From contig CAZECE010000160.1 in the NCBI GenBank assembly GCA_964510525.1, positions 1 through 21,430 of the forward strand: a stretch of DNA of 21,430 nucleotides, given 5' to 3'. The position numbers and the translations under genes are program-made. Under the pieces are notes generated by a model. The model saw only the letters and a program-made list of their open reading frames with translations. It was not told the origin of the DNA and searched no databases. The DNA comes from CAZECE01 sp964510525. Its GTDB lineage: Bacteria > Pseudomonadota > Gammaproteobacteria > Pseudomonadales > JANQJO01. Of this stretch, positions 8,013 to 14,903 are shown in pieces; positions within the stretch are counted from its first letter, which is position 1, and each line of letters starts with the position of its first letter.

Positions 8013-8825
8013 TTAGGTGAGCGCAAGTTGGATGACGGCCTTGCTGCCCAGGTAGCCGATTGCAAGTAAGAGAAAGCCGCCTTGCGTCCATTTAAGTGCT
8101 GTGGGTCCTTTCCAGCCCCTTAGGTGTTTGGCGGTAATCACTAAGCTGAAAATGCTCCAGGCCACCACGGAGAAGATGGTTTTGTGAAGGAGTTTTTGGT
8201 CTATGAGGTTGTCGTGAAATAAAAAGCCCGTTGTAATTGATAAGGTGAGCAGTAATAACCCCAGCTTTAAAAGATTGAATAAGACGTGTTCGGTTGTTTC
8301 AAGTGGTGGTGTGTGCTGTAGGAGGCTCCATTGGGCGTGTTTTTTAAGGGCGCGGTATTGAAGGGTCAGTAAAATGGCTTGTAAAAACGCCAGGGCCAGA
8401 AGTCCATAGGCGATGATGGATAAGAGAATATGCAAAGAGATCAGTGGTGAGGTTTGTTGGATAGGGGGGAAGTTGTCTGTTGTGCTCCAGGAGATCAGAA
8501 TTTGCAAAGCGCTGATGGGGAATAAAATAAGGCCTAATATTGTTGGTGGGCGCTTAGCGCCAAAGATGAAATTGACCACGATGAGTGTTATTAGGATGGC
8601 GAGGCTGCACAGAGATAGGCTGGCGGTTAAGCCAAATGCCCAGCCGTCTGCGGTTTTGAATAAGCTGGGAAGGCTGGCAAGGTGGGCGGAGAAGGCGGTA
8701 ACGTATAGAATAGCGAGCCATTTAGGTGTGGCTGAGACCTTCTGCTTGATCAGTTGGTATAAGTATAGGCTTATAAGTCCGTAAGTTGTGATGGCAAAAC
8801 AAGCTAAAAAGAGCGGGGTTGGCAT
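8013..8825 (-). CDS. ypjD: Inner membrane protein YpjD, CcsA/CcmC-like cytochrome c assembly family
   Basis: A 270-residue polytopic membrane protein of the family containing the haem-handling CcsA/CcmC proteins; the exact role of YpjD is not established. The sequence has about eight hydrophobic segments, and conserved-type histidines at LHILLSIIAYGLLALAF, FLFHDN and LLHKTIFSVVAW. The ATG at 8825 gives MPTPLFLACFAITTYGL, matching the usual N-terminus and length (E. coli about 263). The open frame could extend to 9053, but that part is hydrophilic, runs into the 5' end of ffh and is not family-like. Its position, divergent from ffh and upstream of yfjD, is the E. coli order. The protein's Thr, Gln, Leu, Pro and Ala content fits CA-rich codons on this strand. 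Confidence 0.92.
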   Translation of the reverse strand: MPTPLFLACFAITTYGLISLYLYQLIKQKVSATPKWLAILYVTAFSAHLASLPSLFKTADGWAFGLTASLSLCSLAILITLIVVNFIFGAKRPPTILGLILFPISALQILISWSTTDNFPPIQQTSPLISLHILLSIIAYGLLALAFLQAILLTLQYRALKKHAQWSLLQHTPPLETTEHVLFNLLKLGLLLLTLSITTGFLFHDNLIDQKLLHKTIFSVVAWSIFSLVITAKHLRGWKGPTALKWTQGGFLLLAIGYLGSKAVIQLALT

Positions 8826-8885
8826 GGCTGTCTGTGTCGGCTTATGATTTTGATGGGTTGGTTGGTTGTGCTGTTTGTTTGGGTG

Positions 8886-8944
8886 GGTTAATAGGAAGAA
8901 TAGGTTAGAAGAATAGGTTAATAGGAACAATGGGTGAATAGGAA
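8886..8944 (+). repeat. Short direct repeats upstream of ffh
   Basis: GGTTAATAGGAA occurs at 8886-8897 and 8916-8927, with a variant GGTGAATAGGAA at 8933-8944; GAATAGGTTA occurs at 8898-8907 and 8911-8920. The last ATAGGAA supplies the probable ffh Shine-Dalgarno (AGGA, 8940-8943). The divergent ypjD-ffh spacer (8826-8946) contains nothing else I can identify, although promoters for both genes should lie there. Confidence 0.75.
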
Positions 8945-8946
8945 CT

Positions 8947-10329
8947 ATGTTTGATAATTTAACGGATCGTCTGGGCGGTAGTTTAAAACGTTTGACCGGA
9001 CGTGGCGAGATTACCGAGGCTAATATACAAGACACCTTAAAAGAGGTACGCAAAGCCTTGCTTGAGGCGGATGTGGCGTTGCCGGTTGTGAAATCGTTTG
9101 TGGAAACGGTTAAGCGGGATGCTCTGGGGGCTCGGGTTCAAGACAGTCTAAATCCTGGTCAAGTGTTTATCAAGATTGTCCATCAGTCGTTAGTGCATCT
9201 GATGGGAGATCAAAATGATCAGTTGAATTTGGCGAGTGCGCCGCCGGTTCCGATCCTGATGGCGGGTTTGCAGGGGGCTGGTAAGACCACCTCCGTTGCC
9301 AAGCTGGCGCGGTGGTTGATTGAGGTGCAGAAGAAGAGCGTGCTGGTGGCTAGTGCGGATGTTTATCGGCCGGCGGCAATTCAGCAGTTGGAAACGCTTG
9401 CTAATCAAGTGGGTTGTGAGTTTTTTCCGACGGCTCCTAATGAGCAGCCTGAAGAGATCGCCAAAAAAGCATTGGCGCACGCCAAGCAAAAATTGGTTGA
9501 TGTGGTGATCTTGGATACAGCGGGTCGTTTGCATGTTGACGATGACATGATGCAAGAGATTCAGCGAATTCATGCTGTTTTTAAGCCGCTTGAAACACTG
9601 TTCGTGGTTGATGCAATGACCGGTCAGGATGCGGCCAATACAGCTCAGGCTTTCAATGCCGCATTGCCGCTGTCTGGGGTGATTCTCTCGAAGGCAGATG
9701 GTGATGCCCGTGGTGGGGCGGCGCTTTCGGTTCGTCATATTACCGGTAAGCCCATTAAGTTTTTGGGGGTTGGGGAAAAAACCGAAGGCTTGGAGGCTTT
9801 TCACCCCGAGCGGATGGCTTCGCGTATCTTGGGTATGGGGGATGTGCTGACGCTGGTTGAAGAGGCTGAGCGTAAGCTAGACAAAAAGAAAGCCGATAAG
9901 TTTGCGAAAAAGATTCAAAAAGGCAAAGGTTTTGATCTGGAAGATATGCTGGAGCAGTTTCAGCAATTAAAGCGCATGGGCGGGCTGGGGAGTTTGATGG
10001 ATAAGTTGCCGGGTATGGGGCAGTTTTCCAAGATGGCTGAATCAGCGCAGAGTGAGGATACGTTTAAGCATTTAGAGGCGCTTATATTGTCGATGACGCC
10101 TCAGGAGCGTCGCTTTCCGGATGTGATCAATGTGTCTCGTAAAAAAAGGATTGCATCGGGGGCGGGGCAGGATATCCAGGATATTAACCGTCTGCTTAAA
10201 CAGCATAAACAGATGCAAAAGATGTTTAAGAAATTCAGCAAAAAAGGCGGCATGAAATCGATGATGCGCAGCATGGAAGGGATGTTGGGGGGTGGCCCTG
10301 GTGGCTTGCCGCCTGGGTTGGGCCGGTAA
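8947..10329 (+). CDS. ffh: Signal recognition particle protein Ffh
   Basis: The GTPase subunit of the bacterial SRP, which with 4.5S RNA targets nascent membrane proteins to FtsY. The 460 residues show the N domain with ALLEADV (37-43), the G domain with P-loop GLQGAGKTT (about 107-115), DTAGRL and the SKADGDARGGAALS region, and a methionine-rich M domain with LEDMLEQFQQLKRMGGLGS and the RKKRIASGAG RNA-binding stretch. The C-terminus is Gly/Met/Pro rich (GGGPGGLPPGLGR). The ATG at 8947 follows a close AGGA. The rpsP operon promoter lies downstream, so ffh is probably its own unit. Confidence 0.98.
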   Translation: MFDNLTDRLGGSLKRLTGRGEITEANIQDTLKEVRKALLEADVALPVVKSFVETVKRDALGARVQDSLNPGQVFIKIVHQSLVHLMGDQNDQLNLASAPPVPILMAGLQGAGKTTSVAKLARWLIEVQKKSVLVASADVYRPAAIQQLETLANQVGCEFFPTAPNEQPEEIAKKALAHAKQKLVDVVILDTAGRLHVDDDMMQEIQRIHAVFKPLETLFVVDAMTGQDAANTAQAFNAALPLSGVILSKADGDARGGAALSVRHITGKPIKFLGVGEKTEGLEAFHPERMASRILGMGDVLTLVEEAERKLDKKKADKFAKKIQKGKGFDLEDMLEQFQQLKRMGGLGSLMDKLPGMGQFSKMAESAQSEDTFKHLEALILSMTPQERRFPDVINVSRKKRIASGAGQDIQDINRLLKQHKQMQKMFKKFSKKGGMKSMMRSMEGMLGGGPGGLPPGLGR

Positions 10330-10367
10330 TCGGGCGTAGCGTAAAGGGGGTCTTGGGCTTAAAGGGC

Positions 10368-10396
10368 TTCTTATTGTTGTTTAACTGCATTATAAT
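10368..10396 (+). promoter_or_regulatory. Candidate sigma-70 promoter of the rpsP-rimM-trmD-rplS operon
   Basis: A perfect TATAAT is at 10391-10396. The hexamer 17 bases upstream, TTCTTA at 10368-10373, is a poor -35 (3 of 6 matches to TTGACA). Transcription would start near 10403, giving a leader of about 60 bases before rpsP. The location between ffh and rpsP fits the known operon promoter in other gammaproteobacteria. Confidence 0.6.
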
Positions 10397-10462
10397 GCGC
10401 CGTTTTTTAGGGGCATTTGCCTGAGTTTGGTTCGTTTTTTAGAAGATTTTAGGAGAGTTGAT

Positions 10463-10735
10463 ATGGTGGTTGTGCGTTTGGCTCGAGGCGGTGCTAAGAA
10501 GCGGCCTTTTTACCGAGTGGTGGTTGCCGACAGTCGTCGTGCTCGAAATGGTCGTTTTATTGAGCAAGTTGGCTTCTTTAATCCTTTAGCTCGTGGTCAA
10601 GAAGAGCGTTTAAGGTTGGAGATTGAGCGAATTCAGGCCTGGGTTGCTAAAGGTGCTAAGCCTTCTGACCGAGTGCTGAGTTTGTTGAAGGGGTATCAGC
10701 CTAATGCTGATTCTAAGGCAGATGTTGCGGCCTAA
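10463..10735 (+). CDS. rpsP: 30S ribosomal protein S16
   Basis: A 90-residue 30S assembly protein with the family signature VVVRLARGGAKKRPFYRVVV, DSRRARNGRFIEQVGFFNP and an acidic-alanine tail. The ATG at 10463 is preceded by AGGAG at 10451-10455. An in-frame extension from 10427 is open, but it runs through the Shine-Dalgarno region and is not part of S16. It is first in the conserved rpsP-rimM-trmD-rplS operon. Confidence 0.98.
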   Translation: MVVVRLARGGAKKRPFYRVVVADSRRARNGRFIEQVGFFNPLARGQEERLRLEIERIQAWVAKGAKPSDRVLSLLKGYQPNADSKADVAA

Positions 10736-10750
10736 TTTAATGGCTGGCTA

Positions 10751-11365
10751 ATGTTAATGGTTGATAAGAACTTTGCAGCGAATAAAGTAGCGGACGAAGA
10801 TTTTGTTACTGTTGCCAAAGTGCTTGGGCCGTATGGTATTAAGGGTTGGTTAAAATTAAAGTCTTTTACTCAGCCTGAGGCCAATGTATTTGATTATCAG
10901 CCCTGGCGGCTTGTCTACGAAACTGGTCAGGTGGCTGGTGTAGTGCTGGCGAAGCATAAGCTTCATGGAAAAGGTTGGGTCATTGCTGTTGAGGGTTGCT
11001 GCGATCGCAATCAAGCAGAGGCTTTTGGAAAGCCGGAAATACAGGTGCCGCGGGCGTGTTTTCCAGAACCTGAAGGCGATGGTTTTTACTGGCAGGATTT
11101 GATTGGTTGTTCTGTTATAGAGGCGCAGCGGGGCTTGTTGGGTACGCTAGAGAATTTTGTTGAAACGGGTGGCCATGATGTCATGTCGATCTGTTTGGCT
11201 GAAACTGGTCGTTCAGCTGAGGCTCAAAATGGTAGTAAAGGTAATATAGGTAATAAAGGTAAAAAGACGCAGCGCTATTTGATCCCTTTTGTTCAAGGCG
11301 TGTATGTGAAAGAGGTTGATCTGGCGTCTCGCGCGATCCATGTCGATTGGCCTTGGCTGGAATAG
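10751..11365 (+). CDS. rimM: Ribosome maturation factor RimM
   Basis: RimM binds S19 and promotes maturation of the 30S head. The N-terminal RimM domain (VTVAKVLGPYGIKGWLKLKSFT) and C-terminal PRC-barrel (FYWQDLIGCSVIEAQRGLLGTLENFVETGGHDVMSI and RYLIPFVQGVYVKEVDL) are both present. At 204 residues it is about 25 longer than typical. Much of the excess is a low-complexity insert between the HDVMSI strand and RYLIPF, including four 9-bp repeats (residues 161-172, GSK/GNI/GNK/GKK). This falls at a loop that is normally short. Two ATGs, at 10751 and 10757, are possible starts, neither with a strong ribosome site. It is 15 bases after rpsP. Confidence 0.96.
   Translation: MLMVDKNFAANKVADEDFVTVAKVLGPYGIKGWLKLKSFTQPEANVFDYQPWRLVYETGQVAGVVLAKHKLHGKGWVIAVEGCCDRNQAEAFGKPEIQVPRACFPEPEGDGFYWQDLIGCSVIEAQRGLLGTLENFVETGGHDVMSICLAETGRSAEAQNGSKGNIGNKGKKTQRYLIPFVQGVYVKEVDLASRAIHVDWPWLE
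11231..11266 (+). repeat. Four tandem 9-bp units inside rimM
   Basis: Units GGTAGTAAA, GGTAATATA, GGTAATAAA and GGTAAAAAG run head to tail, encoding GSK, GNI, GNK and GKK. They lie in the poorly conserved loop of the PRC-barrel domain and keep frame whatever the copy number. Confidence 0.88.
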
Positions 11366-11385
11366 AGGGTTGAATCAAGAAGCGT

Positions 11386-12120
11386 ATGCGGATTTCGTTG
11401 ATCACCCTGTTCCCTGAGGTCCTGGGTTTGGTGCAAGAGATTGGGGTGATTGGTCGAGCCGTTCAGACGGGGTTGTGCTCTGTCGAAGCGATCAATGTGC
11501 GAGACTTTGCCTTAAATGAGTACGGTATGGTTGATGATCGGCCTTATGGTGGCGGGCCAGGGATGGTGATGCGTGTAGAGCCATTGGTGGCTGCGATTCG
11601 TGCTGCAAAAGACCGGTTTCGGTTGCAAGTAGAACGGGATGGCTCGCAAACCGATCAGGGTAATAAGCCGTTGGTGGTTAAAACCATTGCGATGTCGCCT
11701 CAAGGTAGGCCGCTTGATACGCAAATGCTGACAGAGCTGCTTGCGCTGGATCACCTGGTGTTGGTGGCCGGGCGGTATGAAGGAATTGATGAGCGTGTTA
11801 ACGCGCTTGAGGTGGATGAAGAGGTCTCCATAGGGGATTATGTATTGACGGGCGGTGAGCTGCCGGCGCTGGTGTTAATGGATGCTCTGGTTCGTCGTTT
11901 GCCTGGGGTGTTGGGTAATCAGGCTTCGTTGGCTGAGGATTCGTTTGAGGAGGGTGAGTTGGACCACCCGCATTATTCACGACCTCCGGTTTTTGAAGGG
12001 TTGTCGGTGCCGGATGTGTTGATGTCTGGCAATCACCAGGCTATCGCTGCTTGGCGGGCGAATCAGCGAAAGGAAAGGACGCAGAGTCGTCGTCCGGATT
12101 TGTTGAGGTTTAACAGTTAA
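11386..12120 (+). CDS. trmD: tRNA (guanine-N1)-methyltransferase TrmD
   Basis: TrmD methylates G37 of tRNAs that read CNN codons, including proline tRNAs, preventing +1 frameshifting. The 244 residues carry ISLITLFPE, DDRPYGGGPGMVMRVEPL, the trefoil-knot SAM site LVAGRYEGIDERV and SIGDYVLTGGELPALVLMDA, and the C-terminal tRNA-binding ELDHPHYSRPPVFEG and RRPDLL. A central loop (about 70-85, DRFRLQVERDGSQTDQGN) is polar and variable. The ATG at 11386 lies 20 bases after the rimM stop. Confidence 0.98.
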   Translation: MRISLITLFPEVLGLVQEIGVIGRAVQTGLCSVEAINVRDFALNEYGMVDDRPYGGGPGMVMRVEPLVAAIRAAKDRFRLQVERDGSQTDQGNKPLVVKTIAMSPQGRPLDTQMLTELLALDHLVLVAGRYEGIDERVNALEVDEEVSIGDYVLTGGELPALVLMDALVRRLPGVLGNQASLAEDSFEEGELDHPHYSRPPVFEGLSVPDVLMSGNHQAIAAWRANQRKERTQSRRPDLLRFNS

Positions 12121-12144
12121 GATTTAATAGTTGAGGATGAGGTT

Positions 12145-12501
12145 ATGAGTAATAAGAATGAGGTGATCCAAGCGCTGGAAACTGAGCAGTTGCGCAGTGA
12201 TATCCCTGATTTTGCACCAGGTGATACGGTGGTTGTACAGGTGAGGGTGCAAGAGGGCAGTCGTGAGCGGTTGCAGGCGTTTGAAGGTGTTGTGATTGCA
12301 AAAAAGAATCGCGGCCTTAATTCTGCGTTTACTGTGCGCAAAATTTCGCACGGTGTTGGTGTTGAGCGTGTTTTCCTGACTCACAGCCCTTTGTTGGGTG
12401 GGATTACAGTTAAGCGTCGTGGTGATGTGCGGCGTGCTAAATTGTACTACCTGCGAGATCGAACAGGTAAATCGGCTCGAATTAAAGAGAAGTTAAGCTA
12501 G
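12145..12501 (+). CDS. rplS: 50S ribosomal protein L19
   Basis: A 118-residue 50S protein at the subunit interface, of usual length and with DIPDFAPGDTVVVQVRVQEG, ERLQAFEGVVIAKKNRGLNS, FTVRKISHGVGVERVFLTHSP and the basic RRGDVRRAKLYYLRDRTGKSARI tail. A GAGG site precedes the ATG. It is last in the operon. The following 157 bases contain no convincing rho-independent terminator; the only inverted repeat with a T-rich interior is TTGGAA/TTCCAA, with a long loop. Confidence 0.98.
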   Translation: MSNKNEVIQALETEQLRSDIPDFAPGDTVVVQVRVQEGSRERLQAFEGVVIAKKNRGLNSAFTVRKISHGVGVERVFLTHSPLLGGITVKRRGDVRRAKLYYLRDRTGKSARIKEKLS

Positions 12502-12627
12502 GGGTGTTAAGTTAGGTTGCTTTTTGGCATTGATAGATTATCGGTCTTCTTTGTTGGAACTTTTGTATTCTTTTTTATTCCAAGTTATTTTCTGGCTATG
12601 CTTAAATGATTAGGTATGGTTGAATAT

Positions 12628-12649
12628 TTAAAATTAACTTTAATTTTAA
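12628..12649. promoter_or_regulatory. A/T-only inverted repeat just before dsbC
   Basis: TTAAAATTA (12628-12636) and TAATTTTAA (12641-12649) are perfect 9-base complements around the loop ACTT. The right arm runs into the AAGGA Shine-Dalgarno (12648-12652) of dsbC, 6 bases from its ATG. It could be an operator or a weak hairpin partly hiding the ribosome site; with no G-C pairs in the stem, the hairpin would be weak. Confidence 0.5.
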
Positions 12650-12658
12650 GGACTTGGA

Positions 12659-13462
12659 ATGAAAGAGCGTATGGGTTTGCTGGGTTTTTTATTGGTTTTT
12701 TCGGTATGGCCTGCTTTGGCCGAGCAGTCGTCTGCAGCGGAGGTGGAGCCTTCAGTTATTGTTGGTGACGCTGTGGCTGTTGTGGGTGAGCCTTCGGCTG
12801 AAGATGTAGTGCGCCAAGCGGTTGCTGATAAGCTGCCTAATGCTCAAGCAATTTCTGTTAAACCAACGCCAATCGATAGCATTTATCAGGTTGTCCTTAA
12901 CAGTGGCGAGATCGTGCATGTTCATGATAGTGGCATGTATTTGCTATCAGGGGATATGTTTGAATTGCCTGACAATGGTCGGATTAATAATTTAACAGAG
13001 GCCCATCGCAGCGCGCAGCGCGTGGATTTGATTAAAGGGCTGTCTGATCAACAAATGGTTTCTTTTGAATCCAAAGAAGATGCTAAGGCTCAAATCTATG
13101 TGTTTACCGATACCGATTGCGGATATTGCCGAAAATTTCATGATGAAGTCGAAGCCCTCAATGAAGGCGGGGTTACGGTGCATTATTTGGCCTGGCCTAG
13201 GGCTGGCGTTGAATCGCGAACCGGGGAAACCATGGTGAAAATTTGGTGTTCCAGTGATCCTCAGGGTGCAATGACCTTAGCTAAAAGCGGTCGTGCGGTC
13301 CCTGATGATCAAAACCCTGAGTGTCAACATCCTATTGATGCTCAGTTAACCTTGGGTGCACAGTTGGGTGTGCGCGGAACGCCTGCGGTGTTCACTGAAG
13401 ATGGTCGCAAGATTGGTGGCTATTTAAGTGCGCCTGATTTGCTCAAGTCAATTGGTCTCTAA
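12659..13462 (+). CDS. dsbC: Periplasmic disulfide isomerase DsbC
   Basis: A V-shaped homodimeric periplasmic isomerase that reshuffles wrong disulfides and is kept reduced by DsbD. A signal peptide is clear (MKERMGLLGFLLVFSVWPALA, likely cut before E22). The dimerisation domain covers about 45-110 (YQVVLNSGEIVHVHDSG), and the thioredoxin domain has C154-G-Y-C157 and the cis-proline loop GVRGTPAVF. A second cysteine pair (KIWCSS and PECQHP) matches the structural disulfide of E. coli DsbC. At 267 residues it is about 30 longer than the E. coli precursor; the extra is an acidic, Ala/Val-rich linker after the signal peptide (about 22-48). It stands 157 bases after rplS. Confidence 0.95.
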   Translation: MKERMGLLGFLLVFSVWPALAEQSSAAEVEPSVIVGDAVAVVGEPSAEDVVRQAVADKLPNAQAISVKPTPIDSIYQVVLNSGEIVHVHDSGMYLLSGDMFELPDNGRINNLTEAHRSAQRVDLIKGLSDQQMVSFESKEDAKAQIYVFTDTDCGYCRKFHDEVEALNEGGVTVHYLAWPRAGVESRTGETMVKIWCSSDPQGAMTLAKSGRAVPDDQNPECQHPIDAQLTLGAQLGVRGTPAVFTEDGRKIGGYLSAPDLLKSIGL

Positions 13463-13485
13463 AGAAAATCTCCTCTCACTGGATA

Positions 13486-13505
13486 GCCTTTAAGGCGGTT
13501 CGCCT
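13486..13505. promoter_or_regulatory. Overlapping inverted repeats between dsbC and hom
   Basis: Two small palindromes share bases: GCCTT-T-AAGGC (13486-13496) and AGGCG-GTT-CGCCT (13493-13505). Formed as RNA they would be mutually exclusive. No T-run follows, so they are poor terminator candidates; an operator or promoter-proximal element for hom is possible. A promoter-like TAAACT follows at 13507-13512. Confidence 0.4.
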
Positions 13506-13574
13506 GTAAACTATCGCCCTGAAAAAATGGTTGCCGAATAATCATTTTGGTTTGTGTTTATTTTGGGGTTGAAT

Positions 13575-14903
13575 GTGAGCGAATTGCGTGTTGGGCTGGC
13601 TGGGTTTGGTACTGTTGGCCAAGGGGTTTATCGATTACTTCAAAGCAATGCGCAGAGCATTGAGCAGCGTTTAGGTATCTCTGTTCGAGTATCTCGCATT
13701 GCGTCTCGGCGACCAAAGCCTGAGTGCCCAACAGGTGATTTACCTTTTGATCACGATGTCATGTCGTTAGTTGACGCCGCTGATGTTGACGTGCTGGTTG
13801 AATTGATCGGCGGAGTTGATAAGGCGCTTGAGCTGGTGTTGGCGTCAATTGAGGCTGGTAAGCCGGTTGTCACGGCGAATAAAGCACTGATTGCAGAGCA
13901 CGGCGAAGAGATTTTAAGTAAGGCCGCTGTAAAAGGCGTGCCTGTGCTGTTTGAGGCGTCTGTTGCGGGTGGAATTCCGATTCTCAAAACACTTCGAGAA
14001 GGGCTGGCAGGTAATCAGATCTCGAAGGTGGCAGGAATCATCAATGGCACCAGCAACTATATTGTCTCTGAAATGCTCGCGGGCCGGCAATTTGATGAGG
14101 TGCTTACAGAAGCGCAACGATTAGGATATGCCGAAGCGGACCCTTCTTTTGATGTTGGCGGCAAAGACGCGGCGCATAAAATTACGCTGTTAGCTTCTAT
14201 TGCATTCGGTATCCCTTTGTCTTTTGATGCGGTTCACATTGAAGGGGTGACTGAATTAGAGCCGATTGATTTTGCCTGTGCCGACTTGTTTGGCTATCGA
14301 ATCAAACATCTAGGCATTGCCGCGATGCAAGGAGACCAGGTATCGATTCGGGTGCATCCAGCTTTGTTGCCGAAATCGGAGTTATTATCGCAGGTTAATG
14401 GCGTTATGAATGCGGTTTCAGTGCATGGCAATGGTGTTGGGCCTTGTTTATCCTATGGGCCTGGCGCTGGCAGCTTGCCAACAGCGTCTTCGGTTGTGGC
14501 GGATATCATGGATTTGGCGCGCTCCTCTATGTCAGAGACTCACGCGGCAGCACCTCTTGGTTTTTCGCAATTGGACGACCGGCTCAGCGTGATGCCGATT
14601 GAGGCGATTGAAACAGCGTATTATTTACGGGTTCGGGTGCCTAACCAGTCGGGGGTATTGGCGGATATTGCGCAACAACTCAGCCGTCGTGGGGTGAATA
14701 TAGAGTCGATTTTGCAGCGCACTGAGTGGGTGGAAAATAATCAGGTGCCGGTTGTTATTGTGACTCAGCAAGCGCTGGAAAAAACCATCAATGAAGCCAT
14801 TGGTGAGATTGAGCAACTAACGGGAGCTCAGGTGATGAAAATTAGAATCGAATCCAATGGGCCGGGAGTGAGTAATCCGGGAGTGAGTAATAATAATGAC
14901 TAA
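13575..14903 (+). CDS. hom: Homoserine dehydrogenase
   Basis: Reduces aspartate semialdehyde to homoserine with NAD(P)H, the branch point to threonine and methionine. It has the nucleotide-binding GLAGFGTVGQGV, the catalytic region with NGTSNYI and EAQRLGYAEADPSFDVGGKDAAHK, YGPGAGSLPTASSVVADI, and a C-terminal ACT domain (YYLRVRVPNQSGVLADIAQQL), which suggests threonine feedback control. I chose GTG at 13575 (442 residues, MSELRVGLAG) because GGGG lies 6 bases upstream. The frame is also open from GTG at 13554, but that start lacks a ribosome site. The C-terminus carries a 15-bp duplication (PGVSN twice) and overlaps thrC by 8 bases. Confidence 0.96.
   Translation: MSELRVGLAGFGTVGQGVYRLLQSNAQSIEQRLGISVRVSRIASRRPKPECPTGDLPFDHDVMSLVDAADVDVLVELIGGVDKALELVLASIEAGKPVVTANKALIAEHGEEILSKAAVKGVPVLFEASVAGGIPILKTLREGLAGNQISKVAGIINGTSNYIVSEMLAGRQFDEVLTEAQRLGYAEADPSFDVGGKDAAHKITLLASIAFGIPLSFDAVHIEGVTELEPIDFACADLFGYRIKHLGIAAMQGDQVSIRVHPALLPKSELLSQVNGVMNAVSVHGNGVGPCLSYGPGAGSLPTASSVVADIMDLARSSMSETHAAAPLGFSQLDDRLSVMPIEAIETAYYLRVRVPNQSGVLADIAQQLSRRGVNIESILQRTEWVENNQVPVVIVTQQALEKTINEAIGEIEQLTGAQVMKIRIESNGPGVSNPGVSNNND
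14862..14891 (+). repeat. Perfect 15-bp tandem duplication at the hom 3' end
   Basis: CCGGGAGTGAGTAAT occurs identically at 14862-14876 and 14877-14891, encoding PGVSN twice just before the hom stop. Each copy contains GGAG, so the unit also carries the likely ribosome-binding signal for thrC, which starts at 14896. Confidence 0.93.

Noticed and set aside
8826..9053. N-terminal extension of ypjD to 9053
   Set aside because: It would overlap the ffh start, is hydrophilic and repetitive, and exceeds the family length; the ATG at 8825 gives a normal YpjD.
9190..9804. 204-codon open frame antisense to ffh
   Set aside because: It lies wholly within ffh, the predicted protein is Arg/His/Gln/Leu biased as expected for a shadow frame, and no ribosome site or family similarity is seen.
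10427..10462. Upstream extension of rpsP
   Set aside because: S16 begins at MVVVRLARGG; AGGAG sits immediately before the ATG at 10463.
12552..12581. Rho-independent terminator after rplS (TTGGAA ... TTCCAA)
   Set aside because: A six-base weak stem with a loop of about 18 bases and an interrupted T tract is not convincing.
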